A DNA stretch of 64,000 nt from Puccinia triticina (lineage: Eukaryota > Basidiomycota > Pucciniomycetes > Pucciniales > Pucciniaceae). The notes below the pieces were generated by a model. It was given only the letters and a program-made list of their open reading frames with translations. It did not search any database and had not been told where the DNA came from. The DNA is taken from contig NC_070560.1 of the NCBI RefSeq assembly GCF_026914185.1, positions 5,013,501 to 5,077,500 of the forward strand, in the 5' to 3' direction. Made by a program: the position numbers and the translations under genes. This document shows positions 10,763 to 19,993 of the stretch, piece by piece. How positions within the stretch are numbered: the stretch's first letter is position 1; the number at the start of each line of letters is the position of its first letter.

Positions 10763-11606
10763 AGCGTTGGGGGTACCATGCCCTCTAGACGACGAGGTGA
10801 CGCTGTTGCCACCGCCAGGACTAGAATTCCCTCCAAACTCGGTACTCGAGCTTAAGAAAGCCATCGACGGTCTTCGACAATCACCGCTTGTCTGGTATAA
10901 CAGGCTGTCTACCTATCTGAAGTCTATTGGCTTGCGATTTCTCTTGCAGATCCTTGCGTATTCTATCGCCGAGGTGTCGCGGGACGAGAGGACATCTATG
11001 TATTTGCCCATGTAGATGATCTGGTGTTCAAGGAAGAGATGGAAGCTGAGTTCAAGATTAAATATCTTGGGGAGGCAAAATTCTTATTGGGCATGAACAT
11101 CAAGCGCGGGGCAAACGGAATTCACATCAATCAATCTCAGTTTGTGGAGCGGAAACTTGAAGAGTTTGGCTTTGATCAGCTTCATCCGGCCTCGTGTCCG
11201 CTCAATTCGAAAGCATACCTAAAGAAAGCAACACAGCAAGAGATCTCAGAGTTTCGCAAGACGGGGGTGAATTATTGAGCGCTCATAGGATCGCTGAATT
11301 ATTTAAGCGTCTTGACTCAACCAGATATCTCCTACGCTGTCAGCGCACTGTCGCAGTATCTTGAGCATCCTGGAATTCAGCACTATCATGCAGCAGTTCA
11401 AGTGTACCGGTATCTAGCCGGCACCAAAAGTCTGGGTCTCACGTACACGAAAAACAGTGACAACACTCTTAAGGCCTATGTAGATGCTGATTGGGGGAAC
11501 TGTCCCGATACCCGGCGCTCCTTGACGGGATTCGCCATTCTGGCGGGCTCACATATTCTAGCGTGGAAGTCATCCAAGCAATCTACGGTCTTGTTGTCAA
11601 CAACGG
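10763..11606 (+). pseudogene. Copia-2 reverse transcriptase and RNase H start, split
   Basis: Plus-strand Copia RT beginning at PLDDEVTLLPPPG, then KKAIDGLRQSPLVWYNRLSTY. There is a frameshift near 10940. Next come a HVDDL catalytic box (both Asp kept, near 11010-11025) and IKYLGEAKFLLGMN. An in-frame TGA is near 11276. Then QPDISYAVSALSQYL, DADWGNCPDTRRSLTG and KQSTVLLSTT. The RNase H frame is cut at 11606 by Gypsy-1 and resumes at 21005 with TEAEYKALSDLG. The 5' part is missing: it abuts Copia-1 head-to-head near 10750-10780. Confidence 0.9.
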
Positions 11607-12448
11607 TGTGGAGTTCTAGCGCGCACTCAGGATCAAGACCGTCGACAGCCTTAAGAATCTCAGTTTACCCCCTCCCCGCCCCTCTCTGGATCTTTTCCTT
11701 CTTCCTCCTTTTTGTTATGTCCCTTTTCTTTTATGCCATCCTCTCCATTCCTCATGTTTTGTTTTCCCCTTTCTTGTTTTGTTTCCTCTTCTTTAATGTT
11801 TCTTCCATTTTCCTTTCTTTGTTTTCTTTATTCCCCCTGGTGGTTCCTTTTTCTGTTTTCCCAGACCTTTTCTTTCAGGCATCTTAGGGTGGGTTGGCTT
11901 TTGTTTGAGTTGTTGTTTCTTTTGTTTGTTGGTTTTTGTTTCCTTGCTCCCGTCTCTCTTCTCTTGGTTGTACAAGCGCGCGCGGCGGGCACGAGGGCCT
12001 GTCGCGCGGTCTGTCGCAGTCTGTCACGGATCTGGAACTCAAGTTCAGCCGAACTTGGAGGAAGGATCCGCATGGTACTCTCTTCCCCCCCCAGAAAGAT
12101 ATCATCACAGTTTTGAGAGTTTATTGATCCCGGATCGTGTCGATCCATCTCCGTATCCTTTTTTTTAGTTTTGAGTACCCAAGCTTCCTGAGTTTATTTC
12201 TTTTGAGCACTATCCGAGTTTCCGACGACCGCGCCGGCTTCCCTCTGAGTTTCTTTTCTGAGTTTTTCCATCCAACCAAACCGCCGAGGGTATTCCATCC
12301 CCTTGTTCCCTCTCAAACAAATCCCCCCCCCAACCGCTATCACTTCTGTTTGACTATTCCTGATATTTTTGCAGGACCACCGACAAGGGCAGCACTCAGC
12401 ACCATCCCCTCAACCGACTGCCACGGCTCAGACCCGACAGGAGTCCAT
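11607..12448 (+). repeat. Gypsy-1 5' LTR
   Basis: Starts TGTGGAGTTCTAGCG and ends GAGTCCAT, identical in length to the 3' LTR. Very pyrimidine-rich in its first half. Compared with the 3' LTR there are six substitutions; at five of them this copy has TG or CA where the other has CG. The terminal AT rather than CA is unusual. The TSD dictates this boundary if the duplication is 5 bp. Confidence 0.93.
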
Positions 12449-12451
12449 ATT

Positions 12452-12501
12452 TGGTCCCCCGAGCCGGGATCGAACCAGCGACCTCAAGATTTACAGTCTC
12501 G
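12452..12501 (-). other. Extended primer-binding site: 3' half of tRNA-Tyr(GUA)
   Basis: Just inside the 5' LTR the plus strand reads TGGTCCCCCGAGCCGGGATC and onward. The minus strand is the 3' half of a tRNA. It has an anticodon arm with loop CTGTAAA (anticodon GTA, Tyr), a 5-nt variable loop, a T-arm with loop TTCGATC, acceptor strand TCGGGGG, discriminator A and CCA. Retroviral primer-binding sites usually match only about 8-18 nt, so a match of about 50 nt is exceptional. Confidence 0.75.
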
Positions 12502-12768
12502 CCTCAGGATTTCGAGACGGACTGGCGGTCTTAGGCTGGATTTCTCTTTTTTTTTACGGAAGTTGATTCTTTATTGGGTCTCCGCTGAAGACCTTGATCT
12601 TCATCAATATACAGATCTCTTCGTTTCGCGGACTACGCAGCTTTAGGAGTTTAGTTTACATCAAGGCGTTTCAGGATCAAGACCATCACAAACGGCATTT
12701 TTTTTTGTTCGGTTACGGCTGTTTTCTTTTTTTTAGGTGTTCAGCGGCGGGGCACAGGAGAGACAGAA

Positions 12769-12874
12769 GTAAGTCCCATCCATAGTGCACCTCCAGGGTA
12801 TCTCTACACGCGTCAAAACATTACTTGCCACGCTGTGAGCCGCCTTTTTCGTTCGCCCGTTTGCTTTTTTTCAG
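12769..12874 (+). other. Intron-like module A in Gypsy-1 leader
   Basis: Starts GTAAGT and ends in a pyrimidine-rich TTTGCTTTTTTTCAG, 106 bp. Shares about 85 nt with four other modules (B-E): GTAAGT, CCTCC, a TGCACCTCC block, and TGCCAC followed by TGTGAGCC. It lies in the 5' leader, with its acceptor 21 nt upstream of the gag ATG, as expected of a leader intron. Confidence 0.6.
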
Positions 12875-12895
12875 TCTGAGGATTTGTCGGACGCC

Positions 12896-14500
12896 ATGGC
12901 CGAACCCGAAGTCATCGAATCTGTCAAGATCAAGCCACCGCACGGCAAGAGTTTGAAGTTTGATGGGTCCAATGTCGAGAGGTTCCTCAGTCAGTACCAA
13001 GTTGCAGCTCGATTGGATAAGGCTTCGGGTAGAGATATGGCCGAGCAGCTGTTCTTTTTCGTGGACGACAGTCTGCTAGACGTGCTGGAAACATTGGACG
13101 GATACGACCCGCCGGACTGGCCTAAGCTGAAGGCATCTATGTTATCATACTGGGAAGATATTGATGCGGCGAAGTTCACCACTGCGAACATCAAGATCCT
13201 GAAAGAGGAATGGGTGGATCGCGGAGGAGTGGCTTCTGTTTCCGATTATCAGGCTTTCCGTAAGGAGTGGGAGCCCATCCAGGCCTACCTCGTTTCCAAA
13301 GCTCACATCGAATCGGTCGAGGAAATCCGTAACGATTACTATCAGTCGTTTTCGGCCGCCGTTCAGGAGAGAATCCGGGACCAGTTGTTCAAGGATAACA
13401 CAATGATCACAACCGCCGACAGGAGGTTTAAGCTCCCCAAGTTTGAGGTCCTCAAGACAGCGATCAACGATGTAATGAGGAGGCAGACTGCTTTGATATT
13501 CGAAGACTCAAAAACTATCAAACCTGTGGCCTCCTCCACCTTGAAGGAGGCCAACGAGGTGATGAAGAAGATGGGAGCAGATAAACGTATCAAGGATGTT
13601 CCGCAGACCGCTAAACCGGCGCCGAATATGGACGACTTGGCGAAGATGTTTGAGTCCTTCGAGCAAAAGCTAGAACAGAAGTTCGCGGCCGGGCGTCCCC
13701 CTCAAGCCGCCGGATCAAGACCCCCAATGGTTTGCTTCTATTGTCATCGCGAGGGTCACGGAACAGCTAGATGCTTTGAGCTCCAGAAGGACAAGGACGA
13801 CAAGCTGGTGGAACAGAATGGCACCAACTTCTTCCTGCCTAATGGGGCCCTGATTCCTTGGGATTCCAGCAGGCCGATTCGGCATGTGGTTGCTTCCTTT
13901 CAACCGTCAAGGGCTACCACCAGCCAAGCAACACTGGAGCCATCTTCAGGATTCAAGGTCGGGTGCGGGTCGCTTCAGCCGTGGTACCCACCAGCAGTGT
14001 CTTCTCAGTCGTTCTCAGGGGCTTATGAAGCCGATCCAGCAGGAAGGAAGCGGCACGAAGATACGAAGCTCTACAAGGCCCCAGCCGTCCCACCTAGCGC
14101 TGCAAAGCGCCCGATCCGGCGAGCCCAGACCCCACCGGTTCCCGAGGAAAGGAGCGCGATGGATGAGGAGCCGGTACTTTTTGAGCGCGGCTCGAGCGGC
14201 GATGACGCTCAGGAGCTAGGGGCCGATCGTCCTTCGACTCCCCCACCGCCCTCAAAGCCCGCGGGACCCAAAGTTTGTTTTGAAAGGGAGGTTTCCCGAG
14301 AGCATCCAAATGCCGTAGATGGAGTGCTGCGAAAGATAGCTGTTCTGAAGGTGCCTGACATCACGGTATCGGAACTCATGGCGATCTCCCCTTCCATAGC
14401 CGAGGGCATGAAGAAATGGGTGTCTAGACGGCGCGTGGAAGTGGGAAGTGAAGAACTGAAGGTGAACTCTGTCAGGATTCGGGTACATCCCCGAATCTGA
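12896..14500 (+). CDS. Gypsy-1 Gag
   Basis: 534 codons from ATG 12896, in good context (GCCATGG), to TGA. An in-frame extension to 12884 would need a TTG start and is not favoured. The structural Gag protein packages element RNA in virus-like particles. The N-terminal half (KFDGSNVERFLSQYQVAARL and FFVDDSLLDVLE) is the capsid region of fungal Gypsy Gags. A CCHC zinc knuckle, CFYCHREGHGTARC, is near residue 280. The C-terminal third is proline-rich and acidic. Protease follows about 760 bp later, after a Copia-like fragment, so Gag and Pol are not simply overlapping. The frame is intact. Confidence 0.85.
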   Translation: MAEPEVIESVKIKPPHGKSLKFDGSNVERFLSQYQVAARLDKASGRDMAEQLFFFVDDSLLDVLETLDGYDPPDWPKLKASMLSYWEDIDAAKFTTANIKILKEEWVDRGGVASVSDYQAFRKEWEPIQAYLVSKAHIESVEEIRNDYYQSFSAAVQERIRDQLFKDNTMITTADRRFKLPKFEVLKTAINDVMRRQTALIFEDSKTIKPVASSTLKEANEVMKKMGADKRIKDVPQTAKPAPNMDDLAKMFESFEQKLEQKFAAGRPPQAAGSRPPMVCFYCHREGHGTARCFELQKDKDDKLVEQNGTNFFLPNGALIPWDSSRPIRHVVASFQPSRATTSQATLEPSSGFKVGCGSLQPWYPPAVSSQSFSGAYEADPAGRKRHEDTKLYKAPAVPPSAAKRPIRRAQTPPVPEERSAMDEEPVLFERGSSGDDAQELGADRPSTPPPPSKPAGPKVCFEREVSREHPNAVDGVLRKIAVLKVPDITVSELMAISPSIAEGMKKWVSRRRVEVGSEELKVNSVRIRVHPRI

Positions 14501-14503
14501 GGA

Positions 14504-15245
14504 AGCGCAAGGCGGTTAGACCTAACCCCACTGGGGACCGAGGTGAGCCGGCGCGACCTCCAGGCGCATGCAATATGCATGCCGCCCTCAGGCGGATGAA
14601 GTTGGCTAAAGCTAATTCATCCGCTCCTAAACCTTTAGCCACGTCAGCAATCGACGAAGCGCCCAAGCGAACCAAACAGGACAAAACACCTACCAGGTAC
14701 GTGAGTCCGTTTGGAACAGCCTCAGCTAGGACAGATGGAGCTGACTAGAGTATCGTAACGATCTCGCAGCCCACTCGTATCCGACGCCCTAGACCAACAA
14801 GGTTTCAGCCTCAGCGAAAGAATCTCCAACCCCGACAACGGAGGTAAGATCATCGCTGTTGTGCCATAGTCACAAATGACTTTAGACTGATGGTTGTTCC
14901 TGTGCACAGCGACAGACAACCGCGGTCCCAGATCCCTCCTAGCTCGCATTGGTGAATCTTGAGGAACAAGACCCACGAGCCTAAGTAAGATAAATCTTAC
15001 TTATCAGTGCATCCACCGGAGCGCAATTACTGACAAGATAAATCTTGTCAGCTCTCAGAACCCAAAGGTTTCCCCAGCTACACAGTAGCTCTCTAGATTT
15101 ATTAAATCTCATTCTCACTCAGTACAGAGCGGATCTGCTCTTAGGTACACAGTTGTTTTCATTTCTATCTCTGTCTCCAAGATTGTTGGATTGACCATTA
15201 ACTTACAAGAAATGAAATAATATCTTAGTTGTGTGAAACCTAAAA
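14504..15245 (+). mobile_element. Copia-type 3' end/LTR fragment inside Gypsy-1
   Basis: Aligns by eye, with many substitutions, to the 3' end of Copia-2 (21413-22186). Shared landmarks in order are GAAGCGCAAGG, TAGCCACGTCA, CAGGTA, AGCTAGGA, CCGACGCC, GAGGTAAG, TAAGATAA, TCTTAGGTACA, and GAAATAA before ATCTTAG. It includes sequence upstream of the LTR start, so it is a 5'-truncated Copia end, not a clean solo LTR. It lies between gag and protease. No target duplication was identified, and both boundaries are approximate. No coding function is seen. Confidence 0.65.
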
Positions 15246-15257
15246 AACTCTGGTACT

Positions 15258-15809
15258 TTGGCTGAGGTCTCCGACAGGGATTTGGGGTCGGATCCGAACC
15301 TGTACTCCTGCCCTCTGGGGTACTTGCCGTGCCTCATAGGCGACGACGAGACTTCTGCCTCCCCCCTTATTGATTCAGGCTCCCAATTGAATCTCATCTC
15401 GGACACGACGGCCAACAAGTTCAATCTCAGCCCGCGAGTTAACTTTGCATCCGCGGTCTATGGTATTAATAACCAGGCTTGTGAGTTGATGGGCGTCGCA
15501 GAAGACGTGCAGGTTCGGATCGGCAAGACTCTAGTGAAGACCTGCCACTTTTGGATCACAAAAATGGACGGACCTTTGATTCTGGGCCGACCCTTCTTGA
15601 TGGACGTAGGCGCAACCTTGGCGTTTTCCGCGCAATCAGGTGAAAAGCTGGTCATTCCGGACGCAACAGGTCGGAACATAGAGGTGTCTTTGTGTTCGAC
15701 GGGTTCGGGACGATGGGAGCGCGACTTCCCCGGTCAGGGCCGCAAGGCCGTGCTTACTCATGTGGCGCGGCTCCCTGACGATCCTCAAGAGGATTGTCCT
15801 TTTTTATGA
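15258..15809 (+). CDS. Gypsy-1 aspartic protease
   Basis: A frame of about 183 codons open from the preceding Copia fragment to TGA at 15807. No ATG-led start is evident; 15258 is a TTG, so the true entry is unknown (splicing or readthrough). The retropepsin active site is PLIDSGSQLNLISD near residues 37-50, and the downstream LILGRPFLMD matches the conserved ILG-R-FL flap-distal motif. It cleaves the Gag-Pol polyprotein. The last codons, CCT TTT TTA TGA, form a -1 slippery heptamer leading into the overlapping pol frame. Confidence 0.8.
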   Translation: MAEVSDRDLGSDPNLYSCPLGYLPCLIGDDETSASPLIDSGSQLNLISDTTANKFNLSPRVNFASAVYGINNQACELMGVAEDVQVRIGKTLVKTCHFWITKMDGPLILGRPFLMDVGATLAFSAQSGEKLVIPDATGRNIEVSLCSTGSGRWERDFPGQGRKAVLTHVARLPDDPQEDCPFL

Positions 15810-18800
15810 GTCAGGTTGGTTCAAACCACGGCAGTTTTAATGTAGATCTTCGCACTCTCGCCGTTGAATCAACTCCAGCTTTAGAAGATCACCGGCCCGC
15901 CTTTTCATTTCAGTTTTTTTCTCCTCGACCAATCATAAAACCCGAAAAACATCTCAATATAATTCAAAACATAAAAAAGAAGATTGCATTTCGATTTCAT
16001 TTCAGTTTTCAGTCCCATGTGTACAACAGAAGAGGGGCGGCAGAGGAGGAAATAGGGTCTTTGCGGAGGATGGGAGAACTAAAAGTAAGTTCCTCCCAAT
16101 GTGCACCTCCGAGGCAAGATGCTTCACCGTTGTCAAAAACTCTACAATCCGCCACACTCGTGAGCCCTTCTGGACCTCTCTCTACCCCTTTCAGGTCCTT
16201 GGTGTTAGCAGATCCTGTTCAGCGTCACCGAGAAGAGAAGAAACTACCCGTGTTTTGTCGCAAGAAGGACTCAGCCCCTTTAAGGGAACCCTTCAAATCT
16301 TCTCAAGTCTCTCTCTATCGCACAACGCACATTCATCAAGCTCAAGTTTCAGCAATACCAGCCGCGTTTCACCTGAAGGAGTGGTCCCCGTTTCAGGAGT
16401 CGCTTCAAGATCATCTCCGTAATGAGGGTAAACTATGCACCTTAGGTTTAGAGGAAAAGGATAGGTGGATGGGGCGGAGGATGGGAGGTATCAAAGTGAG
16501 TTCCTCCCAATGTGCACCTCCGAGGCGTGATGCTCCCGCGTTGTCGAAAACCCTGCCTTGTGCCACACTCGTGAGCCACCCCCCGGCGTTTGGACTTGCT
16601 TCTCTCTTAGGTTTGGGATCCGCGGGCAAGCCAACGCTCCGCAACGAGCTTAAACTATGTAGTCATCAAGTAGATTGTGAGGGAGGGAAGGTGGAATTTG
16701 GGCCATCGTGGAGGGCATTTGTTGTCAAAGTAAGTTCCGACCAATATGCACCTCCGAGGTGTGATGCTCCCGCGTTGTCAAAAACCCTATCACGTGCCAC
16801 ATTCGTGAGCAACCCGAAACTTCCCGGCTTTTTATTTTCAGATAAGGCAGCCATTGAAGATCAAGCGGAGCATCGGACAAGTCTCCTTCTAGACTCTGGA
16901 CTGGGATCCCAGGCGCGGACGGAGCTGTTGGAAGCTTGGAAGGCCGGGGAGTACTTGTCTTTCGCGGCTAAGTACAAGCCTGTTGCTAAGAAGGTTAAGC
17001 CAGTGAATCAGGCGATGCCTCAAGGTCTGAACCCCCCGCTTCAGCGACCTCCTCTGTCCCGCGACCCGTACTGCGGTCTCTCTCAAGCGCTAGCTGGCCC
17101 ATTCACACCAAAAGGACGAGTTACTGAGGAGCGGCTGTCAGTAGTCAATTTCGGACCAGAGGGTTGGCTCTACCCGGACGAGTTGAATTTGATCAAAAAT
17201 GTCCTAGCCGAGCGGAATCTCTCGATAGCTTTCAATGAAGAGGAGCGCGGCCTTCTGAAGGAGTCCTACGGGCTCCCGTACATTATTCCGATAGTTGAGC
17301 ATGAACCCTGGCAGAAAAAGAAGATCCCTATTCCGGCGGCCAAGCTCAAGGAATACACCCGGCTCATTCGGGAGCGCATCCGTACAGGACTTTATGAACA
17401 ATCTACTTCGTCGTATTCGAGTCCTGTCTTCTGTGTTCTTAAGGGAAACGGCAAGTTGCGTGTGGTTCATGATCTGCAGCCGCTCAACAAGGTGACGGTG
17501 CGCGACGCTGGGGTTCCGCCGGCAACGGAGGAGTTCGTGGAATCTTTCTCTGGGCGCGCGTGCTACGGTCTAGGCGATATTATGGGTGGCTATGACGAGC
17601 GCGCACTTGATCCCATCTCCAGGCCCCTCACCACTTTCGATACACCTTTGGGACGGTTCCAACTCACCCAATTGCCTCAAGGAGCCACAAATTCTGTAGC
17701 CGTGTATCAGGCGCAGATGATGTGGATCCTCCAGGCTGAGATTCCAGAGCATGCTGGGATCTTCATTGATGACGGGGGTATCAAGGGACCAAAATCCAAT
17801 TACGACAATGAGCGAGTTTCCTGGCATCCCGGAATCCAACGATTCATCTGGGAGTACGCCGAAACTTTGGAGCGTATTCTCTTCAGGATAGAGGAGTCCG
17901 GTTTGACGGTATCTGCATCAAAGCTTGCGGCATGTGTTCCGGCTCTAGAGATTGTGGGGCACGTGGTTTGCAAAGAGGGCCGCAAAATGGCCACCAGTAA
18001 GGTCAACAAAATCATTTCCTGGCCTAATCCGAGAAGCGCTACCAAAGTGAGAGGCTTTTTGGGCGTGGTCGTCTATGTCCGGATCTTTATCCTGTCGCTT
18101 TTGCAGATTTGTCTGCCTCTCCGTCGTTTAACTCGCAAGGACTCGGAATGGGAGTGGACCAATGAGTGCGAGCAGGCTTTTCAGGAACTGAAGAAGCTGG
18201 TGGGCAAGGATATTGTGCTTGCCAAGATTGACTATGGGCCAGAAGCCGGCAAACTCAAGCTTGCAGTCGACTCCAGTTTTCATGCGGCCGGCGCCGTTCT
18301 CACTCAGACGGACATGAACGGGCTTGATCGGCCGGCCCTCTATGAATCACTTTTGTTTTCCGACGTGGAGTCACGATATTCGCAGTCCAAACTCGAGCTA
18401 TGCGGCGTGGCTCGGATCCTGAAGAAGCTCCAAACAGTACTGTGGGGCCAGCACTTCGAACTTCAAGTGGACGCCCAGTCCCTCATCCAGATGATCAACG
18501 CCCCAAGTCTACCCAATGCACCAATGACGCGGTGGGTAGCCTTCATCCAGTTATTTTCCTTTGACGTGGTGCACCGACCCGGCAAATCTTTTACCATGCC
18601 TGATGGGCTGTCTCGCCGCCCTCAAGGCGACGATGAATCCGACCCTCCGCCCGATTTCGATGAGGAGGCCCCCTTGATCTTTCCCGCGCGCTCCTTCCCG
18701 GCTCAGGTGGAAGAGTACTCCGGCTACCAGGAAGGATATTGGCGCCAGTTGGAGTGGTTCCTGTCGACGCTGACGAAGCCTGCGGGTATGGACGCGGACG

Positions 18801-19993
18801 AGTTCCGTGCTTTAAAGCGGCGGTCCGCAGACTTCTTTCTACAGAGCGGCAGGCTTATGAAGAGGGGTACCCCCTTGCCTCGAATCGTCATCACCATTCC
18901 CGCGAAGCAGGCCGAGGTGCTCCAGCAGTTACACGAAAATCTAGGCCACCAAGGAGTAACAGAGACGTATAGGAGAGTGGCCGATCGCTTTTGGTGGCCG
19001 TCGTTGAAACAAGTTGTTACGCGTTGGTGCCAGAGCTGTGACGCGTGCCAGCGGCGCAGTCTTCGTAGGCCTTTGGAGCAGCGGTATCCGACGGGTGAAT
19101 CAACAGTGTTTGGGAGAGTGGCAATGGACGCGGTGCATCTCAAGGCCAGCGGAGCTAAGTATCTCATTGTTGCTCGAGATGACTTCTCTGGCTGGGTGGA
19201 GGCCAAAATCTTAAATAATCTCACTTCGGAGGCGGTAGCCTCCTTCCTTCAGGAGCACTGGACAATGCGGTATGGGCCGGCTCAATCCTATTCGACAGAC
19301 GGCGGCTCAGAGTTTGGAGGCGCGCTGGCGGAAATGCTGCGCGCTCTACCTGGACAACATCGAGTGTCAACCCCCTATTACCCCGAAGGACAGGGTATGG
19401 TTGAGAGAGGGAACGCGCCTTTGAAGGCGGCTTTGGTCAAATTGGCGGGCGAGAGTGGCAAGAACTGCCGCAAGTTCCTTCCCCTGGTGCTCTTTGCGGA
19501 TCGGATCTCCACCAAACGTACCACGGGATACTCCCCTTATGAGCTGGTTTTCGGGCAGCGGGCTGTTCTGCCAATTGACCTTGAAATGGAGTCTTACCTC
19601 GGCGTTGATTGGGAATTGGTACATATGACTGCGGATCTCCTAGTGGCTAGATCTCTTCAACTCGAGCGTAGCGAAGAAACTCGAGGGATTGCCTACCAAA
19701 AAATGATGGAGGCGCGCGGCGGCTCAGTCCGGTATTGGGAAGACAAACGCGCCGACCGACTTCGCGACGCACTCGAGACCGGTGAGATGGTCATGGCTTA
19801 CAACCGGTCATTGGAGACGCAGTGGGGCCAGCTATTTGCTAACAGATGGAACGGGCCCTACCGCGTCGTCCGTCAAGTCGAGGGAGGCTCCTACATCCTG
19901 GCCGAGTTAGACGGTACCGAGCTCAAGAGGAGGTTCGCGGCGGACCAGGTCAAGAAGTACCACATGCGCAAGGGCATGGAAGGACAAAAGTAA
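15794..19993 (+). CDS. Gypsy-1 Pol: RT, RNase H, integrase
   Basis: A 1399-codon frame. Blocks in order, with approximate residues: RT (YSSPVFCVLKGNGKLRVVHDLQPLN about 540-565; YGLGDIMGGYDE; LPQGATNSVAVYQ; catalytic FIDD about 656), RNase H (KLAVDSSFHAAGAVLTQ; AQSLIQMINAP; PDGLSRRP), and integrase (HHCC zinc region about 1045-1085; Asp in AMDAVHL about 1110; Asp in STDGGSEF about 1167; Glu in VERGNAPL about 1202). No chromodomain. The first 350 residues are unlike Pol and contain three intron-like modules (B, C, D), so that part may not be translated as written. The TAA stop lies inside the GTAAGT of module E. Catalytic residues appear intact. Confidence 0.88.
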   Translation: MSFFMSQVGSNHGSFNVDLRTLAVESTPALEDHRPAFSFQFFSPRPIIKPEKHLNIIQNIKKKIAFRFHFSFQSHVYNRRGAAEEEIGSLRRMGELKVSSSQCAPPRQDASPLSKTLQSATLVSPSGPLSTPFRSLVLADPVQRHREEKKLPVFCRKKDSAPLREPFKSSQVSLYRTTHIHQAQVSAIPAAFHLKEWSPFQESLQDHLRNEGKLCTLGLEEKDRWMGRRMGGIKVSSSQCAPPRRDAPALSKTLPCATLVSHPPAFGLASLLGLGSAGKPTLRNELKLCSHQVDCEGGKVEFGPSWRAFVVKVSSDQYAPPRCDAPALSKTLSRATFVSNPKLPGFLFSDKAAIEDQAEHRTSLLLDSGLGSQARTELLEAWKAGEYLSFAAKYKPVAKKVKPVNQAMPQGLNPPLQRPPLSRDPYCGLSQALAGPFTPKGRVTEERLSVVNFGPEGWLYPDELNLIKNVLAERNLSIAFNEEERGLLKESYGLPYIIPIVEHEPWQKKKIPIPAAKLKEYTRLIRERIRTGLYEQSTSSYSSPVFCVLKGNGKLRVVHDLQPLNKVTVRDAGVPPATEEFVESFSGRACYGLGDIMGGYDERALDPISRPLTTFDTPLGRFQLTQLPQGATNSVAVYQAQMMWILQAEIPEHAGIFIDDGGIKGPKSNYDNERVSWHPGIQRFIWEYAETLERILFRIEESGLTVSASKLAACVPALEIVGHVVCKEGRKMATSKVNKIISWPNPRSATKVRGFLGVVVYVRIFILSLLQICLPLRRLTRKDSEWEWTNECEQAFQELKKLVGKDIVLAKIDYGPEAGKLKLAVDSSFHAAGAVLTQTDMNGLDRPALYESLLFSDVESRYSQSKLELCGVARILKKLQTVLWGQHFELQVDAQSLIQMINAPSLPNAPMTRWVAFIQLFSFDVVHRPGKSFTMPDGLSRRPQGDDESDPPPDFDEEAPLIFPARSFPAQVEEYSGYQEGYWRQLEWFLSTLTKPAGMDADEFRALKRRSADFFLQSGRLMKRGTPLPRIVITIPAKQAEVLQQLHENLGHQGVTETYRRVADRFWWPSLKQVVTRWCQSCDACQRRSLRRPLEQRYPTGESTVFGRVAMDAVHLKASGAKYLIVARDDFSGWVEAKILNNLTSEAVASFLQEHWTMRYGPAQSYSTDGGSEFGGALAEMLRALPGQHRVSTPYYPEGQGMVERGNAPLKAALVKLAGESGKNCRKFLPLVLFADRISTKRTTGYSPYELVFGQRAVLPIDLEMESYLGVDWELVHMTADLLVARSLQLERSEETRGIAYQKMMEARGGSVRYWEDKRADRLRDALETGEMVMAYNRSLETQWGQLFANRWNGPYRVVRQVEGGSYILAELDGTELKRRFAADQVKKYHMRKGMEGQK
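15800..15806 (+). promoter_or_regulatory. -1 ribosomal frameshift heptamer TTTTTTA
   Basis: T TTT TTA in the protease frame (codons CCT TTT TTA), immediately followed by the protease stop TGA at 15807. The pol frame is exactly -1 relative to protease (15794 versus 15795). This fits the X XXY YYZ rule and heptamer type well known from retroviruses. A downstream stimulatory structure was not evaluated. Confidence 0.7.
16085..16194 (+). other. Intron-like module B
   Basis: 110 bp. GTAAGTTCCTCCCAATGTGC start, conserved TGCACCTCCGAGG, and GCCACACTCGTGAGCC, then a pyrimidine tract and TTTCAG. Homologous to modules A, C, D and E. Preceded by a purine-rich tract (GGAGGATGGGAG). Length is not a multiple of three. 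Confidence 0.55.
16496..16610 (+). other. Intron-like module C
   Basis: 115 bp. Donor GTGAGT, acceptor TTCTCTCTTAG. The central block TGCACCTCCGAGGCGTGATG is nearly identical to modules B and D. The preceding GGGCGGAGGATGGGAG repeats the tract before module B. Confidence 0.55.
16730..16841 (+). other. Intron-like module D
   Basis: 112 bp. Donor GTAAGT, acceptor TTTTTATTTTCAG. Shares CACCTCCGAGGTGTGATGCT and GTGCCACATTCGTGAGC with module C. The recognisable polymerase sequence starts shortly after it. Confidence 0.55.

Noticed and set aside
12884..12895. Upstream start of Gypsy-1 gag
   Set aside because: It would need a TTG codon; the ATG at 12896 has good context.
18724..19224. Minus-strand ORFs over Gypsy-1 pol
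   Set aside because: Antisense shadows of a clear polymerase/integrase frame with higher GC.
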